A DNA stretch of 64,000 nt from Sphingomonas sp. (GTDB lineage Bacteria > Pseudomonadota > Alphaproteobacteria > Sphingomonadales > Sphingomonadaceae): positions 231,141-295,140 of the forward strand of contig NZ_JAIXHL010000002.1 in assembly GCF_030145815.1 (NCBI RefSeq), written 5' to 3'. The translations under genes and the position numbers were made by a program. The notes under the pieces were generated by a model. It was given only the letters and a program-made list of their open reading frames with translations. It had not been told where the DNA came from and did not search any database. Within the stretch, counting starts at the first letter, position 1; every line of letters starts with the position of its first letter. Below, in pieces: positions 45,152 to 56,026 of this stretch.

Positions 45152-46717
45152 ATGAATCTCGTCAAGGCACTCGGGTCGATCGGCGGGCTGACGCTCGTCA
45201 GCCGGGTGCTGGGGCTGGTCCGCGATTCGCTGTTCGCGCGCTATGTCGGCGCCAGCTTCGCGTCGGACGCCTTCCTGATCGCCTTCCGCCTGCCCAACCT
45301 CTTCCGCGCCTTGTTCGCCGAAGGGGCGTTCAGCGCCGCGTTCGTGCCGATGTTCAGCAAGAAGGTCGGCGAGTCCGGCGGCGACACCAAATCCGCCTTG
45401 TCCTTTGCGGAAGAGGCGCTGTCGGTTCTCCTGCCGATCCTGATCCTGATCACCGCGGTGATGGAGATCGCCGCATTCCCGGTGGTGTGGGCGCTGTCGG
45501 GCGGGTTCAATGAGGCCAGCCCCGGCGAGTTCGCCTATGCGGTCGAACTGTCGCGGATCACCTTCCCCTATCTGCTGCTCATCAGCCTCGTCTCATTGCT
45601 CGGCGGCATCCTCAATTCGCTCAACAAATTCTGGGTGAATGCCGCGGCGCCGATCCTGCTCAACGCGACGCTGATCGTGGCGCTGCTGTTCTTCCACACC
45701 GACGACACGCTGCTGACTGCACGCAATCAGGCGATTGCGGTGACCGTGTCGGGCGCACTGCAGCTGCTGTGGCTGATCCTCGCCTGCCGCGCCGCCGGGG
45801 TGAAGCTCAAGCTCCGCCTCCCCCGCCTCAGCCCGGACGTGAAAAAACTGCTCAAGCTGATCGGCCCGGCAGCGGCGGGTGCGGGAGCGTATCAGATCAA
45901 TCTCGTCATCTCGACCGCGCTCGCCGCCAGCCTGCTGGTCGAGGGGTCGGTGTCCTACATCTACTACGCCGACCGGCTGAACCAGCTCCCGCTCGGCCTG
46001 ATCGGCATCGGTCTTGGCACCGTGCTGCTTCCCACTATCGCGCGCCAGCTGGGTGCGGGGAATGACGGCGCGGCGATGCACACGCAGAATCGCGGGATGG
46101 AACTGGCGCTGTTCCTCACCCTCCCGGCCACCGTCGCGCTGGTGGTGTGCGGCGTGCCGATCGTCGCGGCGCTGTTCCAGCATGGCGCGTTCACGCCCGA
46201 GGACAGCCGCGCCACCGCGCAGGCGCTCGCCGCCTTCTCCGTCGGTCTGCCCGCCTACATCCTGATCAAGGTGCTGACCCCGGGCTTCTACGCCCGGTCG
46301 GATACCAAGACGCCGGTGCGCTATGCGACGATCTCGATCGGCATCAATCTGGTGCTCAACCTCGCGCTGATCGTTCCGCTCAAGCATATGGGTCCGCCGC
46401 TCGCCACTGCGATCGCAGCCTGGGTCAATGTCGCCCTGCTCTACCGCACGCTCGTCAAGCGCGGCCATTTCGACGCCGATCCGCAATTGCGCCGCCGCGT
46501 CTGGCGGCTGGTCGGCGCGGCGGTCGCGATGGGCGCGGTGATGTTCTTCCTCAACGACCTGTTCACGCCTTACACGCACGGAGCCTGGACGATCCGCACC
46601 GGGGCGATGACGGTGCTGGTCGGCGCCGGATGCGTGGTGTACGCGGTCGCGTGTTTCGCAACCGGCGCGTTCCGGCCGAGTGACATCAAGGCGCTGGTGC
46701 GCCGCAAAGCAACCTAA
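45152..46717 (+). CDS. murJ: lipid II flippase MurJ
   Basis: [69 protein letters not shown]. Confidence 0.97.
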   Translation: MNLVKALGSIGGLTLVSRVLGLVRDSLFARYVGASFASDAFLIAFRLPNLFRALFAEGAFSAAFVPMFSKKVGESGGDTKSALSFAEEALSVLLPILILITAVMEIAAFPVVWALSGGFNEASPGEFAYAVELSRITFPYLLLISLVSLLGGILNSLNKFWVNAAAPILLNATLIVALLFFHTDDTLLTARNQAIAVTVSGALQLLWLILACRAAGVKLKLRLPRLSPDVKKLLKLIGPAAAGAGAYQINLVISTALAASLLVEGSVSYIYYADRLNQLPLGLIGIGLGTVLLPTIARQLGAGNDGAAMHTQNRGMELALFLTLPATVALVVCGVPIVAALFQHGAFTPEDSRATAQALAAFSVGLPAYILIKVLTPGFYARSDTKTPVRYATISIGINLVLNLALIVPLKHMGPPLATAIAAWVNVALLYRTLVKRGHFDADPQLRRRVWRLVGAAVAMGAVMFFLNDLFTPYTHGAWTIRTGAMTVLVGAGCVVYAVACFATGAFRPSDIKALVRRKAT

Positions 46718-46734
46718 GGTCTGGACCCTCACTC

Positions 46735-47745
46735 ATGCGCGTCGTTTCCGGCATCAAGCCAACCGGCAATCTCCACCTCGGCAACTATCTCGGCGCGATC
46801 AAGCAATGGGTGGGTATGCAGGCCGATGTCGAGGCGGCGGGCGGCGAGTCGATGTACTTCATCGCCGACCTTCACGCGCTGACCGAATGGAGCGAGCCGG
46901 CGGCGATCACCGACAGCACGTTCGAGGTTAGCGCCGCGATGATCGCCAGCGGCATCGACCCCAGCCGCTCGATCCTGTTCAACCAGGCGCGCGTTCCGGC
47001 GCATAGCGAGCTCGCCTGGCTGCTCAACAATGTCGCCCGCGTCGGCTGGCTCAACCGCATGACCCAGTTCAAGGACAAGGCGGGCAAGAACCGTGAGGGC
47101 GCGAGCGTCGGGCTGTACGACTACCCCGTGCTGATGGCCGCCGACGTCCTGCTCTATCGTGCGACGCATGTGCCCGTCGGCGAGGACCAGAAGCAGCATC
47201 TCGAGCTGGCGCGCGACATCGCCGCCAAGTTCAACCTCGACTACAAGACCGACCTGCTGCTCGAGCCCGAACCGCTGATCAGCAAGGCCGCGCCGCGCAT
47301 CATGTCGCTGCGCGATGCGACGCAGAAAATGTCCAAGTCGAACCCGTCCGATGCGGCGCGGATCAACCTCGTCGATGACGACGACGCGATTGCCCAGAAA
47401 TTCCGCAAGGCCAAGACCGACCCGGAGCCGATGGGGGAAAGCTGGGAGTCGCTCAAGGACCGGCCCGAGGCGAAAAACCTCGTCACCATCTTCGCCGCGC
47501 TCGCCGACCGCACGCCGGAGGATGTCGTCGCCGAATATGCCGGGCAAGGTTTCGGCAGCTTCAAGCCCGCACTCGCCGACCTCGCCGTGGCGAAGCTCGG
47601 CCCGATCCGCGACGAAATGGTCCGCCTGATCGCCGACAAGGGCGCGGTCGATGCCGAACTGCGCAAGGGCGCGCAGCGCGCCGCCACCCTCGCCGCGCCG
47701 CTGCTGCGCGATGTGCAGCAGGCAATGGGGCTGCGCATCGGCTGA
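46735..47745 (+). CDS. trpS: tryptophanyl-tRNA synthetase
   Basis: [26 protein letters not shown]...[36 protein letters not shown]...KMSKSNPS. Confidence 0.98.
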   Translation: MRVVSGIKPTGNLHLGNYLGAIKQWVGMQADVEAAGGESMYFIADLHALTEWSEPAAITDSTFEVSAAMIASGIDPSRSILFNQARVPAHSELAWLLNNVARVGWLNRMTQFKDKAGKNREGASVGLYDYPVLMAADVLLYRATHVPVGEDQKQHLELARDIAAKFNLDYKTDLLLEPEPLISKAAPRIMSLRDATQKMSKSNPSDAARINLVDDDDAIAQKFRKAKTDPEPMGESWESLKDRPEAKNLVTIFAALADRTPEDVVAEYAGQGFGSFKPALADLAVAKLGPIRDEMVRLIADKGAVDAELRKGAQRAATLAAPLLRDVQQAMGLRIG

Positions 47746-47793
47746 CAGGGATTGTCGCTGGCATGAACGGGACAGGCTGATAGTCTGGCCCGC

Positions 47794-49356
47794 ATGCGCT
47801 TGCTGCTTTCCCTGCTGCTTGTCACCGCCCCGGCGCAGGCGTCCGAACGCGCGCCGGTTCCGAAAGCTGCGGACAAGGTTCAGGCGGCGCTCGACGCGTG
47901 CCTCGCAAAGCCGGAACCAGCCGACCGCTGTTTCGCGCTCCAGCTCGCCCGCGCCCGCGCTCTGCTCGCCACCGACCCCGCCGCCGCGCACGCGCTCGCC
48001 CAAGCTGCCCGCCGCGCCGCTACAGACGCGCATGATGCTGCCGCAGACCGCGTCGCCCCGCTCGATTTCCGTCGCCGCAACGGCACCATCACCCCAGCCG
48101 ATGCCGCCGCGCTCGTGCGTGGCGAGGAACAGGTCCGCCGCCTCTGGATCGACCTTGCCGAGGCCAGCGAAGTGCTCGGCGACGCGGCCCTCGCCTCGGG
48201 CCGGATCTATCGTGAGGCTGCCGAGAATTATGGCAGCACCGTCGCGCTGCTCGAAGAACATGGCCGGAGCGATGCCGACAAACGCTGGCGCTTGCGCGCC
48301 AAGGGCAAGCACGCTGCGGCATTCACCGACTCCCCGTCTCCCGACGAAGGGGCAAAGCCCGCACGCGAGGCCTATGACGAGGCACTGGCCGCCTATGGCC
48401 CCGCCGACCCGCTCACCGTCTCGCTGGCACTGACACTTGCCGACTCGCATACGCAGCTCGGTCGGTTCGACGCGGCGGAGCCGCTCTATCGCGATGCGCG
48501 TGCGCGGCTGCGCGATCCGGTCGCACGGATCGATGCCGACACGCGTATCATGCAGCTGTTGACCCGAATGGACCGCCGTCAGGAAGCCGAAGCGCTGGGT
48601 CGAGACCTCCTTAGCCGCCTCACTGCGAGCCGCGCCGACCCGCTCCAGTCCGCGCGCGTCTACCTCGATCTTGCGGCCGTGGTGGCACCCGAGGACGGCC
48701 TCGCCTTCGCCCGCACCGCGCTGGCACTGCGCACCGAAAAGCTGGGCGAGAAGCATGTTGACACCGCCCGCGCGCAACTCGCCATTGCGACGCTGCTCGA
48801 GGCGCTGGGCCGTTACGCCGAGGCCGAGCCGCTGCGGCGTACGGGGGCGTGGGCATTGCGGGGCAAGCTCTTTGCCCAGCACCCCGAAACCGCGGCCGCC
48901 TGGCTGCGCTACGGCGAAAATCTGCTGCTTCAGGGCAAGCTCAAAGAAGCCGCCGGCGCGCTAAGCACCGCCGAGTTTTCCGTGCGCGATTCGGTCGGGG
49001 AAAAGCACCCGCAATATGGCCGGGTGCTACTGTTCACCGGCATGACGCAGCTGCGCCAGGGCGATCCGCAATCGATCGCGACAATCGAACGCGGTCTGAC
49101 GATCATCCGCGCCGGCCTCGCCCCGACGCATATCGACCGGGTACAGGCGGAGCTGACCTGGGGGATGCTCAAGCTGCTGAGCGGCGACCCGGCGACCGCG
49201 CGGTCGCAATTCCGCGCCGTCGGCCAGGCCGGGCTGGAGCGCGCCGCCGCCTTTGCCGACTATGGCCCGGCAGCGCAGCGCGAGCTGAAGCAATTCTCCG
49301 GCGTCTACGCGCTTCAGGTCCGCGCGGCGTGGCAGCTGGCGGCCACGAAGCCCTAG
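47794..49356 (+). CDS. tetratricopeptide-repeat protein
   Basis: Signal peptide MRLLLSLLLVTAPAQA; TPR-like helices. Confidence 0.7.
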   Translation: MRLLLSLLLVTAPAQASERAPVPKAADKVQAALDACLAKPEPADRCFALQLARARALLATDPAAAHALAQAARRAATDAHDAAADRVAPLDFRRRNGTITPADAAALVRGEEQVRRLWIDLAEASEVLGDAALASGRIYREAAENYGSTVALLEEHGRSDADKRWRLRAKGKHAAAFTDSPSPDEGAKPAREAYDEALAAYGPADPLTVSLALTLADSHTQLGRFDAAEPLYRDARARLRDPVARIDADTRIMQLLTRMDRRQEAEALGRDLLSRLTASRADPLQSARVYLDLAAVVAPEDGLAFARTALALRTEKLGEKHVDTARAQLAIATLLEALGRYAEAEPLRRTGAWALRGKLFAQHPETAAAWLRYGENLLLQGKLKEAAGALSTAEFSVRDSVGEKHPQYGRVLLFTGMTQLRQGDPQSIATIERGLTIIRAGLAPTHIDRVQAELTWGMLKLLSGDPATARSQFRAVGQAGLERAAAFADYGPAAQRELKQFSGVYALQVRAAWQLAATKP

Positions 49357-50735
49357 AAGCGCGTCTCCGCATAGATCCGGCTGACATCGCCCTGCCACTC
49401 GCCGTGATAGCGGTCGAGCAGCAGTTCGGCTGGCACCTTGCCGCTCCGCACGATCTCACGCAGCGGGTCGAGAAAGCCATTCTCGCTGTCCCCCGCCGAA
49501 TTGAGCCGCGCGCGCGCCGTCAGGCCTGCCCCGGCGATGTCGATCACCTGCCCGGCGATATCGCGCAGCGTGCCGCCACCGGGCAGCGGCGCGTCGAGGC
49601 CAAGTCGCGGCACGCTGTCGCGCAGCGTCTGCCGCCCGGCCATGTCCCAGTCCTTGACCAGATCCCATGCCGCATCCAGCGCGCCCTGATCATAGAGCAG
49701 CCCGACCCACAAAGCCGGCAGCGCACAGATCCGCCCCCACGGCCCGCCATCGGCGCCGCGCATTTCGAGGAAGGTCTTCAACCGCACTTCGGGGAAGGCG
49801 GTCGACAGATGGTCTGCCCAATCGTCAATCGTCGGCTTTTCGCCCGGCAGCACCGACAGCTCGCCCTTGAGGAAGTCGCGGAAGCTCAACCCTGCCGCAT
49901 CGATGTAGCGCCCGTCGCGGTAGACAAAGTACATCGGCACATCGAGCGCATAGTCGGCATAATGCTCGTATCCGAACCCCTCCTCGAACACGAACGGCAG
50001 CATGCCGGTGCGGTGCGGATCGGTGTCCGACCAGATGTGCGAGCGATAGGAGAGCATCCCGTTCGGCTTGCCCTCGGTAAACGGCGAATTGGCGAACAGC
50101 GCGGTCGCCAGCGGCTGTAGCGCGAGGCCGACGCGGAACTTCTGCGCCATGTCCGCCTCGCTCGAATAATCGAGGTTCACCTGGATCGTGCAGGTGCGCA
50201 GCATCATGTCGAGGCCGAGCGACCCGACGCGCGGCATATGGTTGAGCATGATGCCATAGCGGCCCTTGGGCATGATCGGCAGCTCGGCGCGCGTCTTGTC
50301 CGGCCACATGCCAAGGCCAAGGAAGCCGATGCCCAGCTTCTCGCCCACCGCCTTCACCTGTTGCAGGTGCCGCCCGGTCTCGGCGCAGGTCTGGTGCAAA
50401 TTCTCGAGCGGCGCGCCGGAGAGTTCGAGCTGTCCGGCAGGCTCCAGGCTGACCGTCCCGTCCGGACCGGACAGCGCGATCACCTTGCCCCCCTCCTCGA
50501 CCGGGCTCCAGCCGAACTGGGTCAGCTCGGCGAGCAGGTCGCGGATGCCGCCCGGCTCGTCATAAGACGGCGCGTGATTGTCGCCGATCGCATAGACGAA
50601 CTTCTCATGCTCGGTACCGATGCGCCAGCGCTCCGCCGGCTTTTCGCCCCCGGCGAAATAGTCGAGGAGCATCTGACGGCTCTCGATGACAGGCGCGTTG
50701 CTGTTTGAAACCGTCTTTGTGCTCATCGCGCGCAT
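49353..50735 (-). CDS. gshA: glutamate--cysteine ligase
   Basis: RWRIGTEHEKFVYAIGDNHAPSYDEPGGIRDLLAELTQFGWSPVEEGGKVIALSGPDGTVSLEPAGQLELSGAPLENLHQTCAE. Confidence 0.96.
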   Translation of the reverse strand: MRAMSTKTVSNSNAPVIESRQMLLDYFAGGEKPAERWRIGTEHEKFVYAIGDNHAPSYDEPGGIRDLLAELTQFGWSPVEEGGKVIALSGPDGTVSLEPAGQLELSGAPLENLHQTCAETGRHLQQVKAVGEKLGIGFLGLGMWPDKTRAELPIMPKGRYGIMLNHMPRVGSLGLDMMLRTCTIQVNLDYSSEADMAQKFRVGLALQPLATALFANSPFTEGKPNGMLSYRSHIWSDTDPHRTGMLPFVFEEGFGYEHYADYALDVPMYFVYRDGRYIDAAGLSFRDFLKGELSVLPGEKPTIDDWADHLSTAFPEVRLKTFLEMRGADGGPWGRICALPALWVGLLYDQGALDAAWDLVKDWDMAGRQTLRDSVPRLGLDAPLPGGGTLRDIAGQVIDIAGAGLTARARLNSAGDSENGFLDPLREIVRSGKVPAELLLDRYHGEWQGDVSRIYAETRF

Positions 50736-50917
50736 TTAGGCGCGCGAAACGATCTGCGAAAGGGGGGATGAAACACCCAAATCGGGATGGGAAATGCGGG
50801 GGTTTTACCTCCGCTTGGTTGCAAGCGCTCGCAATCTTGCGTTCCGCGCTATTCGGACGGTCAAGCGGGGAAGCGCCCGCGATAGAGACTGTTAACAGAA
50901 ATCATTTTTCGAACAAA

Positions 50918-51952
50918 TCAAGATTTATTTGAATTTTCGTATGATGAAAGCACGAAATGGCTTAGATGGAGAACTACCTGAGCAGTTTCCATAATGTATC
51001 TCTGAATCTCTCTATAGCGATTTGCATCCTGCGTTCTTAGCATTTGAAAAGCCTGAACTACATTTGTGATACCCCGATCTCTATGCGAACCAATGGTATC
51101 ACCGATGTCCTTTATAACATCGCGATGAGAGTATGTTTTTCCTTTTATAGTCAAAGCAGGAAATCGTAACCACACATCCAAATCAACGGGGTTGGATTTA
51201 AATAAAGTCGGCTTAGCCAACGCAGGTGGTTGAAAGGTTATTACACTGTCGATTGATAATGTTAATTCAGGATCCCGGCCGCAAAAAACTATGAGTGGCA
51301 ATTTATCAAACGCCGCACAGTGTTGCAGAAGCCCCAGAGGCTTGTCGATAATCAGCAGGCGAAGGCGCGATGCAAGCCCAAGAACATGAGCCTCCCTCCC
51401 TCTTTTTAAGGCGTCAATGAGATCTTCTAACTGCTCCGACTCATCATTAAGGGCGGAAAGTAGATAATTTCTTCCCCCCGCCTTTCTTTTTGGTTGATCC
51501 CGAATTTGCTGCAATGTTAAGTAACGACTTTCCTGGGCTTTTCCATTTTCTATCGCATAATCGACATTATCACCCGGCTCTTTGTCGTCTATAATTAATG
51601 GCCCTGTAAATTCGGTATTTGGAAATATCGAATGACGGTTCACTTCCAATTCAGATATTTTACTGTTCTCCCAGATCACGCAGATAATGGCGATCGGGTT
51701 GGCCTCGACGTGGATTTCGGGAGTGGCCAAGCTATCAATAAATCCGCCCACCCCTTCTTCGCGAGACCGGAGAGTGGCTTCTATAGTCCCATTTGGCCTC
51801 GCTCCGATGAGTAAGAACCCATCCAGAAGCTGGTATTCCATGAACAAAATAGGGTGCGGGACCGGCCACGGCGTAGGCAAGTCCAGGGAAACGAATAATG
51901 TACCAGCAGAGAGAGATGGAACTGCAAGGGTCATGCCCTGGATGATAGTCAC
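50918..51952 (-). CDS. hypothetical protein on an AT-rich segment (probable xenolog)
   Basis: 344-aa ORF MTIIQGMTLAVPSL...; clearly lower GC than flanks; lies between rsmE and gshA; no recognised domain. Confidence 0.7.
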   Translation of the reverse strand: MTIIQGMTLAVPSLSAGTLFVSLDLPTPWPVPHPILFMEYQLLDGFLLIGARPNGTIEATLRSREEGVGGFIDSLATPEIHVEANPIAIICVIWENSKISELEVNRHSIFPNTEFTGPLIIDDKEPGDNVDYAIENGKAQESRYLTLQQIRDQPKRKAGGRNYLLSALNDESEQLEDLIDALKRGREAHVLGLASRLRLLIIDKPLGLLQHCAAFDKLPLIVFCGRDPELTLSIDSVITFQPPALAKPTLFKSNPVDLDVWLRFPALTIKGKTYSHRDVIKDIGDTIGSHRDRGITNVVQAFQMLRTQDANRYREIQRYIMETAQVVLHLSHFVLSSYENSNKS

Positions 51953-52013
51953 CTGCTCTGAGCATTACGACTCCGCTTTATCAACGCGTAAAGCGCGTCA
52001 CTTGCTCCAATGC

Positions 52014-52757
52014 TCACCAATCCCCCGCCGCGCCCATCCACAAACTCACCGCCGCCGCCGCCGCAGTCTCGGCGCGCAAGATCCGCGGGCCAAGCGAAAT
52101 CCCGACAGCCCCCGGTGCCGCGAGGATCGCCTCGCGCTCCTCGGCGTCGAAGCCGCCTTCGGGGCCGATCAGGATCGCCGCCGGTCCCGGATGCGCCTTC
52201 ATGGCCTCCAGCGCGGGCTTGCCGCCGGTCTCGTCGGCGAAGAACAGCGTCCGCCCTGCCGGCCAGTCGCGCAGCAGTGCCGCCAGCTTCACCGGTTCGG
52301 CGAGGTCGGGAAGCGCGGTGCGGCCGCATTGCTCCGCCGCCTCGACCATATGCGCGCGCAGCCGGTCGAGGTTCAATTTGTCCACCACCGCGCGCCGCGT
52401 CAGCACCGGCGCGACGCGGGCGACGCCCAGCTCGCATGCCTTTTCGACCACCCAGTCGATCCGCCCCTTCTTGATCGGCGCGGCGCACAGCCACAGGTCC
52501 GGCACCGCCTCGCGTTCGCGCAGCCGCTCGCGCACCTCCAGCACCACGTCGCGCTTGCGCACCTCGCTCGCAACGCCGAGCCATTCGCCGGTCGCGTCGT
52601 CGAACAGCTTGACCGGGTCGCCGACCTTCAGCCGCATCACGCTGGCGAGGTAATGGCCCTGCTGCCCGTCGATGCGGCGCTGCTCGCCCTGCGTCAGCGT
52701 CGGCTCAACGAACAGGCGCGGGGTCGATTGCGGCGGCCAGGCGGGGGTGGCGATCAT
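52014..52757 (-). CDS. rsmE: 16S rRNA (uracil1498-N3)-methyltransferase
   Basis: PRLFVEPTLTQGEQRRIDGQQGHYLASVMRLKVGDPVKLFDDATGEW...AAILIGPEGGFDAEEREAILAAPGAVGISLGPRILRAETAAAAAV. Confidence 0.96.
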   Translation of the reverse strand: MIATPAWPPQSTPRLFVEPTLTQGEQRRIDGQQGHYLASVMRLKVGDPVKLFDDATGEWLGVASEVRKRDVVLEVRERLREREAVPDLWLCAAPIKKGRIDWVVEKACELGVARVAPVLTRRAVVDKLNLDRLRAHMVEAAEQCGRTALPDLAEPVKLAALLRDWPAGRTLFFADETGGKPALEAMKAHPGPAAILIGPEGGFDAEEREAILAAPGAVGISLGPRILRAETAAAAAVSLWMGAAGDW

Positions 52758-52934
52758 CGCCGAGCCATATCGCGCCCCAAATGCTTCGTCACCCGGCGTC
52801 TTTTCGCTGTCCTACAAGCGGCCGCTTGTGGCAGCAGAGGGCATGACCGAAACGGCCCCCTCCCCCAGCCTGACACCGCGCATACAACCCGCATTTTTTT
52901 GTCCGCTTTGTCCGCTTTGTCGTCAGGTTCACCC

Positions 52935-53852
52935 ATGACTGATCCAGCGCAGACCGTTCCCGACACGGAGCATAGCGGCCTGATGGCGCTGCTGCCCACC
53001 GCCGCGCGCCCCTATGCCCTGCTCGCCCGGTTCGACCGCCCGATCGGCTGGTGGCTGCTGTTCTGGCCCGGAGCCTGGGCGATCGCTCTGTCCGGCGGCG
53101 CGGTCGAGCGCTGGGATCTGATCCTCTGGTTCCTGCTCGGCAGCATCGCGATGCGCGGCGCAGGCTGCGTCTATAACGACATCGTCGACCGCGACCTCGA
53201 CCGACAGGTCGCCCGCACCCGCAGCCGCCCGTTGGCGAGCGGCGCGGTCAGCCTGAAGGCCGCATGGCTGTGGCTCGGCTTCCTGTGCCTGATCGGGCTG
53301 GTCGTGTTGGTCCAGCTCAACCCCTTCGCCGCCGGGATCGCGGTTGCCAGCCTCGCCTTGGTCGCAGCCTATCCGTTCATGAAGCGGATTACGTGGTGGC
53401 CCCAGGCATGGCTGGGCCTGGTCTTCTCCTGGGCCGCGCTGGTCGGCTGGGCGGCTATCACGCGCGAACTCCCCTTGCCCGGCCTGCTGCTCTATGCCGG
53501 GTGCATCGTCTGGGTCATCGGCTACGACACCATCTACGCGCTGCAGGATGTCGAGGATGACGCGCTGGTCGGCGTCCGCTCCTCCGCCCGTCGTCTGGGC
53601 AGCAATGTGAAGGCTGGTGTCGCGGTCTTCTACGCCCTCGCCCTCGGCCTGTGGAGCGCCGCCTTGTGGCAGGTCCGCCCCGACCCGCTCGTCCTCGCCG
53701 CGCTCGCTCCGATGGCGTTGCATCTGGTCTGGCAGGTCGTCACGCTCGCCCCCGCAGACGGCGCCAACGCGCTCCACCGCTTCCGCTCGAACCGCAATGC
53801 CGGGCTGCTGATGTTCGCCGCCTGTTTCGTCGTGGGGACCACTGCCTTTTGA
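52935..53852 (+). CDS. ubiA: 4-hydroxybenzoate octaprenyltransferase
   Basis: YALLARFDRPIGWWLLFWPGAWAIALSGG...RGAGCVYNDIVDRDLDRQVARTRSRPLASGAVS. Confidence 0.96.
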   Translation: MTDPAQTVPDTEHSGLMALLPTAARPYALLARFDRPIGWWLLFWPGAWAIALSGGAVERWDLILWFLLGSIAMRGAGCVYNDIVDRDLDRQVARTRSRPLASGAVSLKAAWLWLGFLCLIGLVVLVQLNPFAAGIAVASLALVAAYPFMKRITWWPQAWLGLVFSWAALVGWAAITRELPLPGLLLYAGCIVWVIGYDTIYALQDVEDDALVGVRSSARRLGSNVKAGVAVFYALALGLWSAALWQVRPDPLVLAALAPMALHLVWQVVTLAPADGANALHRFRSNRNAGLLMFAACFVVGTTAF

Positions 53853-53898
53853 ACCGGCGCCTTTTGACCTTCGCCCCCGTACTTCCTAGATCGCGTCG

Positions 53899-55245
53899 AT
53901 GTTGACCCCCGATCAAGCCCGTGACCGCGTCCACGACGCCATTGCCCGCGCCACCCGCGCCGGTGCCGACGCCGCCGATGCGATGCTCTCCGCCGGCGAA
54001 TCACTGTCGGTGTCGGTCCGGCTCGACGCACTCGAAGATGTCGACCGCGCCGAACATCTCGAACTCGGCCTGCGCGTGTTCTGCGGCCAGCGTTCGGCGA
54101 GCATCTCGACCACCGATCTGACGCCTGCCGCACTCGACATCCTCGCCGAACGCGCTGTCGCAATGGCGCGCGAGGCTCCCGAGGACGAATGGGCCGGCCT
54201 CGCCCCGGTCGAGCGGCTGATGCACGGCGACGTGCCGCAGCTCGACCTGGATGACGGCACGCTGGGCGACCCCGCCGCGCTCAAGGAAACCGCCTTGATC
54301 GCCGAACGCGCCGCCCGCGCCGTCCCCGGCGTGACCAACAGCGAGGGCGCAGGTGCCAGCGCCAGCCGCAGCATCTGGGCGCTCGCCACCAGCCACGGCT
54401 TCGCCGGTGCCTATGCCTCGTCCAACCACAGCATTTCCGCCAGCGTCCTCGCGGGCGACGCCGGGGCGATGGAACGCGATTACGACTATCACAGCGCCCG
54501 CCACGCCGCCCGGCTCGACGCCGCCGAAGAGATCGGCCGCCGCGCCGGTGAGCGTGCCGTTGCCCGCGTCGGTGCCGGGCGCGTCCGGGGTGGCGCGATG
54601 CCGATCGTCCTCGACCCGCGCGTCGGATCCAGCCTGCTCGGCCATTTGAGCGGGGCGATCTCGGGCAGCGCGATCACCCGCAAGACCAGCTTCCTGCTCG
54701 AAGCGATGGGCACCCGCATCTTCGCGCCGGGCATCGATATCGTCGACGACCCGCACCGCCCCCACGGCCTGCGCTCGCGCCCGTTCGATGGCGAAGGGCT
54801 GCCGGTATCGCCGATGAAGCTGGTCAGCGACGGCATGCTGGAAACCTGGCTGCTCGACAGCGCCGCCGCGCGTCAGCTCGGCCTCGAACCCACCGGCCAC
54901 GCCGTGCGCGGCGTCGGCGGCGCACCCAGCGTCGGGCCGAGCAACCTCTACCTCGCCAATGGCAAGACCCCGGTCGCGTCGCTGATCGCCGATATCGACT
55001 ATGGCGTGTACGTCACCGAACTGATCGGCCAGGGAATCAACCTCGTCACCGGCGATTATAGCCGCGGCGCGGCGGGCTATCTGATCGAGGGCGGCGTCAT
55101 CACCACGCCGGTCAGCGAGTTCACCGTCGCGGGCACCCTGCAATCCATGTTCCGCGAACTGGTCCCCGCCAATGATCTGAACTTTCGCTATGGCATCAAC
55201 GTGCCGACGCTGCGGATCGACGGGATGACGGTGGCCAGTGGCTGA
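53899..55245 (+). CDS. pmbA: TldD/PmbA family metalloprotease
   Basis: GESLSVSVRLDALEDVDRAEHLELGLRVFCGQRSASISTTDLTPAALD...GAAGYLIEGGVITTPVSEFTVAGTLQSMFRELVPANDL. Confidence 0.93.
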   Translation: MLTPDQARDRVHDAIARATRAGADAADAMLSAGESLSVSVRLDALEDVDRAEHLELGLRVFCGQRSASISTTDLTPAALDILAERAVAMAREAPEDEWAGLAPVERLMHGDVPQLDLDDGTLGDPAALKETALIAERAARAVPGVTNSEGAGASASRSIWALATSHGFAGAYASSNHSISASVLAGDAGAMERDYDYHSARHAARLDAAEEIGRRAGERAVARVGAGRVRGGAMPIVLDPRVGSSLLGHLSGAISGSAITRKTSFLLEAMGTRIFAPGIDIVDDPHRPHGLRSRPFDGEGLPVSPMKLVSDGMLETWLLDSAAARQLGLEPTGHAVRGVGGAPSVGPSNLYLANGKTPVASLIADIDYGVYVTELIGQGINLVTGDYSRGAAGYLIEGGVITTPVSEFTVAGTLQSMFRELVPANDLNFRYGINVPTLRIDGMTVASG

Positions 55246-56026
55246 CGATCTCGCCGCCGCCGTCAGCGCCATCGCCGCCGAAGCGGGTCGGCTGGCGCTC
55301 GGCCGCTATGGCACCGATGTCGAGAAATGGGAAAAATCGCCCAACAATTTCGTGTGCGAAGTCGACCTCGCGGTGGACGAGCTGCTCCGCAACCGCCTCT
55401 CCGCCCTCCTCCCCGACGCCGGCTGGCTGTCAGAGGAAACCGCCGACGACCTCGCCCGCCTGTCCTGCCGACGCGTCTGGGTGGTCGATCCGATCGACGG
55501 CACCCGCGATTTCCTGCGTAAGCGCCCGGGCTGGGCCGTCTCGGTCGCGCTGGTCGAGGATGGCCAGCCGGTGATCGGCGTGCTCGACGCCCCGGTGCGC
55601 GGCGAACATTGGCTGGCGGTCAAGGGTCAGGGCGCGACCCGCGACGGCGCGGCCATCGCCGTGTCCGACCGCACCGACCTGACCGGCGCGCGCGTTCCGG
55701 CTGACGATCTCGCCAAGGTCGACCGCCATCTGGTCACGGTCGACAAGCCCAATTCGATCGCGCTGCGCATGGCGATGGTCGCTGCAGGCGACGCCGATCT
55801 GCTCGCCACCTTCCGCTGGGGCGCCGACTGGGACATCGCCGCCGCCGTGCTGATCGCGCGTGAGGCCGGTGCGACGGTGACCGACGCGCTTGGCAAGAAA
55901 ATCCGCTTCAACACCCCACGCGGCGAAAGCTTCGGCCTGCTCGCCACCACCCCTGGCATCCACGCCGCCGCCGCCGATCACCTGCGGCCAAGGGCGGTGG
56001 AGGCGCTGGGCAAGCCTATCCGCTGA
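55238..56026 (+). CDS. inositol monophosphatase / CysQ-like 3'(2'),5'-bisphosphate nucleotidase
   Basis: WLSEETADDLARLSCRRVWVVDPIDGTRDFLRKRPGWAVSVALVEDGQPVIGVLDAP; overlaps pmbA by 8 nt. Confidence 0.92.
   Translation: MADDLAAAVSAIAAEAGRLALGRYGTDVEKWEKSPNNFVCEVDLAVDELLRNRLSALLPDAGWLSEETADDLARLSCRRVWVVDPIDGTRDFLRKRPGWAVSVALVEDGQPVIGVLDAPVRGEHWLAVKGQGATRDGAAIAVSDRTDLTGARVPADDLAKVDRHLVTVDKPNSIALRMAMVAAGDADLLATFRWGADWDIAAAVLIAREAGATVTDALGKKIRFNTPRGESFGLLATTPGIHAAAADHLRPRAVEALGKPIR

Noticed and set aside
46729-48882. 717-aa minus-strand ORF
   Set aside because: Antisense to trpS and the TPR gene; no domains.
51687-52934. N-terminal half of the 721-aa ORF that ends in UbiA
   Set aside because: Only the segment from 52935 (MTDPAQTVPDTEHSG...) matches UbiA; the upstream part is antisense to rsmE and the AT-rich gene.
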